A stretch of 64,000 bases of DNA from the NCBI GenBank assembly GCA_963831235.1, contig CAWHPS010000019.1, forward strand, positions 1 through 64,000. Direction: 5' to 3'. The notes beneath the pieces are model-generated. The model made no database searches, was not told the DNA's origin, and was given only the letters and a program-made list of their open reading frames with translations. How positions within the stretch are numbered: position 1 is the first letter of the stretch; each line of letters begins with the position of its first letter. Positions 54,740 to 61,706 of this stretch are shown piece by piece. This stretch comes from CAWHPS01 sp963831235. GTDB lineage: Bacteria > Fibrobacterota > OXYB2-FULL-49-7 > JAEUSG01. Both the position numbers and the translations under genes were made by a program.

Positions 54740-55303
54740 ATGTATCGTAAAGAAGATAACCCATTATCAAGATATCCTGAAGGAAGAAGTCTTGAAGATG
54801 ACAAGGGTAATTGGTGCGTGGCCCATCTTAAATCAAGAAGAGAGAAGCAGTTCGCAAAAACCCTGGTTGAAAAGAGCATAAGTTATTATTTACCCCTTTA
54901 TGTAAAGACCACACGCCGTAAAGACAACAACAAGCAGCGTAAATCAATCTGTCCTCTTTTCCCGGGCTACCTGGCCTTGGCATCAGGCAAAGAAAAAATA
55001 CACAGCATTAGCAACAACAGCGATCTGGTGGATATAATCAAGGTTACTGACCAGGAAAGATTCATAAAAGAACTGAACCAGATAAGGGAAATTATAGATC
55101 GAAATCTGTCATTTCATTTGCATAAGGGGTTGACCCCAGGGACAAAGGTAAAGGTTAAGAACGGGCAGCTTGAAGGGATGGAGGGGGTTGTTGTAAAGGA
55201 TGAAAAAGGTGTACGTTTGATAATAGGGATAGAGATGTTTTCACAGTTTATTTCAGTTGAAATAAACGAATCCGATGTCACCCCATTGGAGCAGGTAAAA
55301 TGA
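54740..55303 (+). CDS. NusG-like specialised antiterminator (UpxY/RfaH type)
   Basis: 187 residues. An NGN domain (WCVAHLKSRREKQFAKTLVEKSISYYLPLYVKTT) is followed by CPLFPGYLALASG. A KOW domain follows at about 130-160 (TPGTKVKVKNGQLEGMEGVVVK). It sits inside a polysaccharide operon rather than beside secE/rpl genes, the usual position of operon-specific NusG paralogues that allow RNA polymerase to read long surface-sugar operons. It overlaps the next gene by four bases. Confidence 0.82.
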   Translation: MYRKEDNPLSRYPEGRSLEDDKGNWCVAHLKSRREKQFAKTLVEKSISYYLPLYVKTTRRKDNNKQRKSICPLFPGYLALASGKEKIHSISNNSDLVDIIKVTDQERFIKELNQIREIIDRNLSFHLHKGLTPGTKVKVKNGQLEGMEGVVVKDEKGVRLIIGIEMFSQFISVEINESDVTPLEQVK

Positions 55304-55908
55304 TCTTTCCAAAGCATATAAAAATCCTGTCATTAGTCTTGGTGCTTATTATGGCATTCATACTTCCCTTTGCATTTGCCTTATGTTATGCATTGGTCAA
55401 TATCGGTTCATGGATTGTGGTAGCTGATAACCCTCCTGACTCTGGAATAAAATATTTATTCACATTCAATGGTGAGAATGTAAGGGAAAGGTATGCCGCA
55501 ATTTTAATGTCCAAATACACTGATGCTGTATGGTTATGCAGCAATAACAATAAGGATTATAAATCAGAGCTTGCAGAAAAAGGGGTTGATACCGGAAGGG
55601 TCAGACTTATTTATGGTTGTACCTCCACCCATTCTGAAGCAATCGCTTTATCTGATATGGTGGGTTCAATCATAAATGAATCCTCGTCAGTACCAATTGG
55701 AATCGGTCTTATAAGCGGTCCTTACCATACGAGACGGATATTACTTGAGATGCGGCATCATTTTCCTTTCCAAAAAGCTGATCTTTATTTTCTCCCAGTA
55801 CCTTTCGAATATTATAGCGTGCAACCTGAAACTTATCGAAACTGGTGGAAAGAAAAGCCCTTGCGAGAACTGATTTTATTTGAAATCAAGAAAATTATTT
55901 ATGGGTAA
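55300..55908 (+). CDS. YdcF/SanA/ElyC-like (DUF218) membrane protein
   Basis: 202 residues. One membrane anchor lies near residues 8-32, followed by a DUF218 domain: LFTFNGENVRERYAAILMSKY, STHSEAIALSDMVGSII, IGLISGPYHTRRILLEMRHHFP and a C-terminal WWKEKPLRELILFEIKKIIYG. Proteins of this group act in envelope or cell-wall carbohydrate metabolism, with no firm reaction known. Its start overlaps the antiterminator gene. A group II intron follows. Confidence 0.75.
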   Translation: MIFPKHIKILSLVLVLIMAFILPFAFALCYALVNIGSWIVVADNPPDSGIKYLFTFNGENVRERYAAILMSKYTDAVWLCSNNNKDYKSELAEKGVDTGRVRLIYGCTSTHSEAIALSDMVGSIINESSSVPIGIGLISGPYHTRRILLEMRHHFPFQKADLYFLPVPFEYYSVQPETYRNWWKEKPLRELILFEIKKIIYG

Positions 55909-56451
55909 CCTGGCAATGAGCCATCATCAAGGTGACAAGGAGGTCGCCCCGAGTAAGATTTAGCCAAATCACTCGGTAGTGCTTGGGAGGATGAAAGATA
56001 TCCGTTAGAACCAAGGCGAGTTCAGCGAGGTTGAAGGGAAATTAGCTCTGAATCAGACACATAGCCCCGAAAGAATTAAAAGGTGGAGGTCGGTCGATCC
56101 TTTCATAATTGGCGCAGACGAAATACGGTAGCGCGTCAAGGCAAGCGCTGTCGCAGCCTCCCGGGGTCGCAGACTGCATCGAGCTGAACGAACTGAAGAT
56201 GGAGCAACCAGGCGAGTCACTGGAAACGAAGGTTCTTCGTGAAGCACTCCCGGATCGAGTGGGGTAGTAGCGAAGTATGGAATGACAACGTAAAAGGAGC
56301 TGTTCCAGAGGACACCAGTGCAGTGATGAGGCGCGGTAGAGGCTGCAATGGCCGTAGCGATGAATTGGGGGAAACCCTGATGAGCGAAGCGCCTCACAGG
56401 AGGTCGTCCGTGAAAAGGGAGACATTATCATCATGCAAGGGATGAAGCATA

Positions 56452-57765
56452 ATGGCAACTGAACTGACACGGGTAAGGGCGTATGTTGAGAAGCATCCCG
56501 CAGAGGTGCTGACATCACTGTATCACCATGTGACGGATGTGGACAACTTGCGTTCATGTTTTGAAAGTCTCGACGGAACCAAAGCCGTCGGGATTGATGG
56601 TGTAACGAAGGAAGAGTATCGGAGAAATCTGGAAGAGAACTTGCTGGACCTCTCGGCACGGTTGAAGCGAATGGGATACCTGCCGCAAACCAAGCGGCGG
56701 GCATATATACCAAAGCCGGGGAACGAGAAAGGAAAACCGCTGGCGATAAGCGTATTTGAAGACAAGATAGTGGAAATGGCGGTGAAGAGAGTTCTCGAAC
56801 AGATATACGAGCCGATGTTTTTAGAGTGCAGTTACGGTTACCGTGAGAACCGCAGTCCGCATCAGTGTATTGATGCGATAGGTAAGACGATTCAGCAGAA
56901 GCGAATCAACCATGTAGTGGAAGCGGACATTCGGAGTTTCTTCGACCGGTTGAACTGGGAATGGTTAGGAAAATTTCTCAGGCATAGGATAGGAGACGAG
57001 CGTTTGCTGAGGCTGATAACGCGAATGTTGAACGCGGGAATCATGGAGGACGGATTGACCCATGCCAGTGAGGAAGGGGCGCCACAAGGGGCAATCGTTT
57101 CACCGATACTGTCGAATGTGTACCTGCATTACGCTTTGGATTTATGGTTCGAAAAGAGAGTGAAGCCGCATGCAAAGGGAGAGGCGCATCTGTTCAGATT
57201 TGCAGATGACTTTCTCAGCGCATTTCAGTTCAAAGAAGACGCGGAAGCTTTTGAGCGCAATCTCAAAGACCGCCTGGAAGGCTTCAACTTGGAGATAGCG
57301 CCGGAAAAGACAAGGCGAATGGAATATGGCCCCTATGCGGTACAAAACGCAAAGCGCAAAGGCGAGAAAAGACAGATGTTCACCTTTCTTGGACTCACGC
57401 ATTACTGTGGACGCACCCGTTTTGGGGACTTCAAAGTAAAGCGATGTACGAGTATCAAGAAATTCAAGGCGAAACTCCGCGAATATAAAGAGTGGATACG
57501 CAAGATACGAGCGAAGATGAACACGGGTGAATTGATGCGCAATGCGAAGGCTCGAATACAAGGGCATTTGAATTACTACGCCATCACGGATAATAGTTGG
57601 ATGTGCAGTCTGTATCACTACTGGTTCACGCGAATCACGTTCAAGTGGTTGAATAGGCGAAGTCAACGTCGAAGTTACAACTGGAAAGAGTTCAATCAGA
57701 TGCTTAAAGACGTAAATTGGCCTAAATCGCGAATCATGGTTAACCTATGTCCGTTTCGAGCATGA
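56452..57765 (+). CDS. ltrA: Group II intron reverse transcriptase/maturase
   Basis: 437 residues. RT blocks seen: KAVGIDGVTKEEYRRNLEENL, RRAYIPKPGNEKGKPLAISVFEDKIVEMAV, FLECSYGYRENRSPHQCIDAI, HVVEADIRSFFDRLNWEW, GAPQGAIVSPILSNVYLHYALD and the catalytic box FRFADDFL (FADD in place of YADD). The maturase X domain and a GIIM-like C-terminal segment (MRNAKARIQGHLNYYAITDN, RRSYNWKEFNQML) follow. No HNH endonuclease domain is present. The frame is intact, so the intron may be active. Confidence 0.92.
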   Translation: MATELTRVRAYVEKHPAEVLTSLYHHVTDVDNLRSCFESLDGTKAVGIDGVTKEEYRRNLEENLLDLSARLKRMGYLPQTKRRAYIPKPGNEKGKPLAISVFEDKIVEMAVKRVLEQIYEPMFLECSYGYRENRSPHQCIDAIGKTIQQKRINHVVEADIRSFFDRLNWEWLGKFLRHRIGDERLLRLITRMLNAGIMEDGLTHASEEGAPQGAIVSPILSNVYLHYALDLWFEKRVKPHAKGEAHLFRFADDFLSAFQFKEDAEAFERNLKDRLEGFNLEIAPEKTRRMEYGPYAVQNAKRKGEKRQMFTFLGLTHYCGRTRFGDFKVKRCTSIKKFKAKLREYKEWIRKIRAKMNTGELMRNAKARIQGHLNYYAITDNSWMCSLYHYWFTRITFKWLNRRSQRRSYNWKEFNQMLKDVNWPKSRIMVNLCPFRA

Positions 57766-57791
57766 ATGCAAAACTTCGAAGACCGAATGAA

Positions 57792-57860
57792 GAGCCGTAT
57801 ATGGGAAAGCCGTTCGTACGGTTCCGTGAGGGGCCGGGCAGTAATCTGCCCGGCCTACTC
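57792..57860 (+). ncRNA. Group II intron domains V and VI
   Basis: Domain V is 57792-57824: gagccgtat pairs with gtacggttc around a ggaaag turn. Domain VI is the stem ggccgggcag/ctgcccggcc (57832-57855) followed by ctactc, in which the A near 57857 is the likely branch point. Confidence 0.85.
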
Positions 57861-57909
57861 GAACTGAAATAAGAGATAACCGGTTTTAATTTATATGAAA
57901 GGATTTTAA

Positions 57910-58563
57910 ATGGCCGGATACTTCAAACATGAATCAGCCTATGTTGACGAACCCTGTGAAATCGGAGATGGAACGAAGATATGGCACTTCTGCCATATAA
58001 TGTCTGGTGCAAAAATAGGTTCGAATTGCGGGTTTGGTCAAAATGTCAATGTTGATAAAGAAGTGCTGATTGGAAATAATGTAAAGGTGCAGAATAATGT
58101 TTCAATATATTCAGGCACGGTCATTGAAGACGATGTGTTTCTCGGCCCTTCCTGCGTCCTCACCAATGTAACAAACCCTAGGTCCCAGATTAACAGACAT
58201 TCACTATATGAAAAGACGCTTATTCGTCGCGGAGCGTCAATCGGTGCAAACGCCACCATTGTTTGCGGGGTTACCATTGGGAGGTATGCGTTTATTGCAG
58301 CAGGTGCGGTAGTCACTAAAAACGTACCAGACTATGCTCTCATGGTTGGTCTTCCCGCAAAGCAGGCCGGATGGATAAGCAGGCACGGACACCGGTTACC
58401 CATACCAGGTAAAGACGGCATCATGGTTTGCCCTGAGAGTGGCCTGCGTTACAGGGAAACAGTACACGGACAGTTGAATTGTATGGACCTTGACGAAGAA
58501 AATGAATTGCCGATTGAAATGAAAAAAAGTACCATATCTTATCGTAAATTAAAGAAAAGCTGA
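57910..58563 (+). CDS. Left-handed beta-helix acetyltransferase, WbpD-like
   Basis: 217 residues. Hexapeptide repeats run through residues 10-145 (CEIGDGTKIWHFCHIMSGAKIG, NVNVDKEVLIGNNVKVQNNVSIYSG, RRGASIGANATIVCGVTIGRYAFIAAGAVVT), then a C-terminal VGLPAKQAGWISRHGHRLPI. This is the pattern of WbpD/WlbB, which N-acetylates UDP-3-amino-sugar uronic acids. With the DegT aminotransferase and an oxidoreductase in the operon, a diacetamido-uronic acid product is a reasonable inference. Confidence 0.85.
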   Translation: MAGYFKHESAYVDEPCEIGDGTKIWHFCHIMSGAKIGSNCGFGQNVNVDKEVLIGNNVKVQNNVSIYSGTVIEDDVFLGPSCVLTNVTNPRSQINRHSLYEKTLIRRGASIGANATIVCGVTIGRYAFIAAGAVVTKNVPDYALMVGLPAKQAGWISRHGHRLPIPGKDGIMVCPESGLRYRETVHGQLNCMDLDEENELPIEMKKSTISYRKLKKS

Positions 58564-58582
58564 TCTTTTATGGAGCGAAATA

Positions 58583-59116
58583 GTGACAATAAAAAAAAGA
58601 AGTAAAGGATATATTCATGTCTATACCGGCAACGGGAAAGGAAAAACAACCGCGGCCCTCGGCCTTGTTTTAAGGGCCATTGGCATTGATAAAAAAATTT
58701 ATATCTGTCAGTTTGCAAAGGGAACTAAGTACAGTGAACTTAAGTCCCTCGGCCTTCTTGATAAATGGGTCACCATAAAGCAGCATGGCTTAAAGGATTT
58801 TATACGCAGCACTCCAACGGCAAAGCATATAGAGGCGGCAAAGAAGGGGCTTTCAGACGCAGCCAAAGCCATCAAAAGCGGAGGATACGACATTGTTGTA
58901 CTTGATGAGGCCAATATTGCCACACATCTGAATCTCTTCTCTGTTGACGAACTTCTGCATGTAATCTCGAACAAACCTGAACATGTTGAGATTATTCTGA
59001 CAGGCCGTTATGCCCATAAAAAGATAATTGATTTTGCGGATCTTGTAACTGAAATGCGTGAAATAAAACACTACTTCAATTCCGGGGTAAAGGCGAGAAA
59101 GGGAATAGAATGCTGA
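58583..59116 (+). CDS. cobO: Cob(I)yrinic acid a,c-diamide / cob(I)alamin adenosyltransferase
   Basis: 177 residues from a GTG at 58583. P-loop is VYTGNGKGKTTAALGLVLRAIG near residue 14-35. The family block IYICQFAKGTKYSEL, the Walker-B-like DIVVLDEANIATHL and IILTGRYAHKKIIDFADLVTEMREIKHYFNSGVKARKGIEC at the end are all typical of CobO/BtuR. It makes adenosylcobalamin from reduced corrinoid and ATP. No cobalamin riboswitch or other cob genes are nearby. Confidence 0.92.
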   Translation: MTIKKRSKGYIHVYTGNGKGKTTAALGLVLRAIGIDKKIYICQFAKGTKYSELKSLGLLDKWVTIKQHGLKDFIRSTPTAKHIEAAKKGLSDAAKAIKSGGYDIVVLDEANIATHLNLFSVDELLHVISNKPEHVEIILTGRYAHKKIIDFADLVTEMREIKHYFNSGVKARKGIEC

Positions 59117-59179
59117 TAATCTTGATTTAATTGGTGCAATCATTTATTTTTACAATTCTATAAATTTTAGGAGGTTCTC

Positions 59180-59425
59180 TTGAAAGACGGCATTCACCCG
59201 AAATATGCTAAGACAATCGTGACCTGCACCTGCGGAAACACATTTGAAACCCGTACGGTAATGGGCGATACGCTATCCGTTGAAATCTGCTCCAATTGTC
59301 ATCCGTTTTATACAGGCAAGCAGAAGCTCCTCGACACGGCCGGCCGCGTCGAAAAGTTTCAGAAGCGCTATGCTGGTGTCAAGGCGGAAAAAGAAGCAAA
59401 GACAGCAAAGGTCAAAAAAGTATAG
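59180..59425 (+). CDS. rpmE: 50S ribosomal protein L31
   Basis: 81 residues from a TTG start at 59180, with TAGGAGG ten bases upstream. KDGIHPKYAKTIVTCTCGNTFETRTVMGD and EICSNCHPFYTGKQKLLDTAGRVEKFQKRY are diagnostic. The zinc-binding cysteines (CTCG, CSNCH) are kept, so this is the zinc form. The lysine-rich tail is a usual extension. Next genes are yqhQ-like and prfA, a common order in bacteria. Confidence 0.95.
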   Translation: MKDGIHPKYAKTIVTCTCGNTFETRTVMGDTLSVEICSNCHPFYTGKQKLLDTAGRVEKFQKRYAGVKAEKEAKTAKVKKV

Positions 59426-59504
59426 CTGCCCAAAACCTTGAATCCATCACGGAGGGAAGTTTTATAAGGACTTTCCTCCAATTTATTCGTATATTATTCT
59501 TAAT

Positions 59505-60443
59505 ATGAAAACATTAAATATCATAAACGGACTACTATTTGCAGCATCCCGGCCTGATCCCATGGGCGGCCAGGCCCTTATTGAGGGTGTCATGATGCGA
59601 AGCAAAGGTAAAATATCAGCCGCCCTTCGAAGAAAAGACGGCAGTATCGAAGAACGAGTGGACAATCATGTCTCTTTTCGCGATCGCTATCCTGTTCTTA
59701 AGTGGCCTGTAATGCGCGGTGCAATCACCCTTATTGAGTCAATGGTTGTTGGAATGCGTTACCTGACCTGGTCCGCAGATATGGCTGCTCTCGATGAAAA
59801 GGGCGGGGTAATAAAGGAAAAAAGCAGCTTGGAATCATTTCTTGCATTCGGCTCCATGGCAATTGCTCTTGCGATAGGGGTTGGGCTTTTCATGTATTCA
59901 CCAATCTGGCTTGCGGGTTTCATTAAAAAGAATCAAAATCCCCTTGCATTCAATCTGATGGCCGGCGGCATAAGAATTTTATTTTTTGTGGCGTATGTCT
60001 ATCTTATTTCCAGGATGAAAGATGTAAAGCGGGTGTTTGAATATCATGGTGCTGAACATAAATCAATCCATGCTTACGAAGCGGGTAATGCCACTGTAGA
60101 AAATTCCAGGGGCTTCCCAACAGCACATCCAAGGTGTGGGACCAGTTTTCTTTTAATTGCAGGCATAATGTGCATTTTAGTTTTTGCTGTAATAGATTCG
60201 ATTTTCATACATTTTTTTGGTCCATATCATTCGGCACTGCATAGGCTTGTCGTCCATCTTGCCCTCATACCACTCGTATCCGGTATTTCATTTGAAGCAC
60301 TCCGCTTTTCAGATAAATACCGCAATAAACCGGTCATCGGAGCATTCATTCTGCCTGGACTTTGGCTCCAGAAAATCACAACCTCTGAACCCGACGATAA
60401 ACAACTAGAAGTGGCAATCGCGTCGCTTCGCAATGCACTATAA
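59505..60443 (+). CDS. DUF1385 (YqhQ-like) membrane protein
   Basis: 312 residues. PDPMGGQALIEGVMMRSKGKISAALRRKDG starts the DUF1385 domain. There are about four membrane helices (around 120-142, 150-170, 222-243 and 250-268), with the conserved EYHGAEHKSIHAYE and AHPRCGTSFLLI blocks between them. The C-terminal LPGLWLQKITTSEPDDKQLEVAIASL is typical. Function is not established; the gene commonly lies between rpmE and prfA as here. Confidence 0.9.
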   Translation: MKTLNIINGLLFAASRPDPMGGQALIEGVMMRSKGKISAALRRKDGSIEERVDNHVSFRDRYPVLKWPVMRGAITLIESMVVGMRYLTWSADMAALDEKGGVIKEKSSLESFLAFGSMAIALAIGVGLFMYSPIWLAGFIKKNQNPLAFNLMAGGIRILFFVAYVYLISRMKDVKRVFEYHGAEHKSIHAYEAGNATVENSRGFPTAHPRCGTSFLLIAGIMCILVFAVIDSIFIHFFGPYHSALHRLVVHLALIPLVSGISFEALRFSDKYRNKPVIGAFILPGLWLQKITTSEPDDKQLEVAIASLRNAL

Positions 60444-60446
60444 TCC

Positions 60447-61520
60447 ATGCTTTTAGACGAACTATCGAAAAAAGAGGCTCGGTATAAGGAGCTTGAGATC
60501 GAGCTTTCAAAGCCTGAAGTCGTAAAAGACCTTGTAAGGTTTCGCCTTTTAAGCAAAGAACACAACGATCTTATGGATGTTGTGGCCCATGTTGCCGAAT
60601 ACAGAAAAACGCTGGATGATTTAAACGAGCACCGGGACCTTATAAAATCAGGAGAAGATAAAGACCTAACCGAACTTGCCAAGGCTGAAATACCCATTCT
60701 CGAAGCTAATTTGGAGACCCTCACCGAAAAATTGCGCCTTTTGCTTGTGCCTAAAGACCCGAATGACGACAAATCAGCCATCATGGAAATACGGGCTGGT
60801 ACCGGCGGCGAAGAAGCCGCGCTTTTCGGGTCAGACCTTTACAGAATGTACACCCGTTTTGTAGAAGAAAAAGGGTGGAAGATTGATGTAATGAACACAA
60901 GTCCCGCTGATATGGGCGGGCTAAAGGAGGTTATTCTTCTGATTGAAGGTAAGGGCGTTTACGGAGAACTTAAATATGAAAATGGCGTGCATCGCGTTCA
61001 GCGTGTGCCAAAAACAGAGGCCCAGGGTCGCATACACACATCAGCGGCATCGGTAATTGTAATGCCCGAGGCTGATGATGTTGAAATCGATGTGAATCCG
61101 TCTGATCTGCGGTTTGATGTGTTTCGTTCATCAGGCCCGGGCGGGCAGAACGTAAACAAGACTGAATCAGCAGTACGCATCACACACATACCAACCGGTG
61201 TTGTGGTGACCTGCCAGGACGAAAAATCACAGCACAAAAACAAGGCAAAAGCACTGAAAGTACTTAAAACGCGCCTTCTTGATGTTCAGCTAGAGAAGAA
61301 AAACAAAGAGATGTCCATTGAACGTAAAAAAATCGTTGGCACCGGAGATCGTTCCGAAAAAATCCGAACTTACAATTTTCCTCAGAACCGTGTAACAGAC
61401 CATCGTCTTACGGATGATGCAAAGAACCACTCACTAAATAAAATCATTGAAGGCGATCTTCAGGGGCTAATAGAAGCCCTGAAAAAAGAAAGCATCAATG
61501 AAAAACTCAAGGGCGGATAA
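60447..61520 (+). CDS. prfA: Peptide chain release factor 1
   Basis: 357 residues, the family length. The N-terminal helical domain is followed by the core. The catalytic GGQ lies in FRSSGPGGQNVNKTESAVRITHIPTGVVV near residue 225-255. GTGGEEAALFGSDLYRMYTRF and ENGVHRVQRVPKTEAQGRIHTSAASV are RF1 signatures. It reads UAA and UAG and hydrolyses peptidyl-tRNA. The start is three bases after the previous stop. prmC, which often follows prfA, is absent; terminator hairpins come next. Confidence 0.96.
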   Translation: MLLDELSKKEARYKELEIELSKPEVVKDLVRFRLLSKEHNDLMDVVAHVAEYRKTLDDLNEHRDLIKSGEDKDLTELAKAEIPILEANLETLTEKLRLLLVPKDPNDDKSAIMEIRAGTGGEEAALFGSDLYRMYTRFVEEKGWKIDVMNTSPADMGGLKEVILLIEGKGVYGELKYENGVHRVQRVPKTEAQGRIHTSAASVIVMPEADDVEIDVNPSDLRFDVFRSSGPGGQNVNKTESAVRITHIPTGVVVTCQDEKSQHKNKAKALKVLKTRLLDVQLEKKNKEMSIERKKIVGTGDRSEKIRTYNFPQNRVTDHRLTDDAKNHSLNKIIEGDLQGLIEALKKESINEKLKGG

Positions 61521-61567
61521 GAAATTGGCATCATTTCAACTATAAACAATATGTGAACCCACCCCTG

Positions 61568-61601
61568 CCCCTCCCTTTTTTTTGAGGAAAAAAGGGAGGG
61601 G
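61568..61601. terminator. Hairpin terminator after prfA
   Basis: A perfect 14-base-pair stem (61568-61581 with 61588-61601) has a six-base loop. T-rich and A-rich segments are within the stem. Confidence 0.75.
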
Positions 61602-61643
61602 TTTAGAAGAAATAAAAACAATCTATATAAATTAATTCTTATC

Positions 61644-61679
61644 CCCCTTCCCTTTTTCTCCCAGGAAAAAGGGAAGGGG
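61644..61679. terminator. Hairpin terminator for the minus-strand surface protein gene
   Basis: A 14-base-pair stem (61644-61657 with 61666-61679). Together with 61568-61601 and the flanking acccacccc/ggggatgggt arms it forms one larger inverted C/G-rich repeat between convergent genes. Confidence 0.7.
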
Positions 61680-61706
61680 TTAGGGGATGGGTTTCCTATC
61701 GGAGCG

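Larger units (their letters stand above)
55932..57862 (+). mobile_element. Full-length group II intron
   Basis: About 1.93 kb. The 5' end is set approximately at GTGAC (55932); the 3' end comes just after domain VI (about 57862). It has the 5' RNA domains (55932-56450), a complete reverse transcriptase/maturase gene, domain V and domain VI. It is on the same strand as the host operon and lies between genes, so splicing would restore the operon transcript. Ends are uncertain by several bases. Confidence 0.75.

Noticed and set aside
56042..56713. Minus-strand 223-codon frame in the second group II intron
   Set aside because: It lies antisense to the intron 5' RNA domains and the RT start, with composition unlike the neighbouring proteins.
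59480..59504. Separate small gene over the end of rpmE (59296-59508)
   Set aside because: It is an out-of-frame shadow of rpmE and its downstream spacer.
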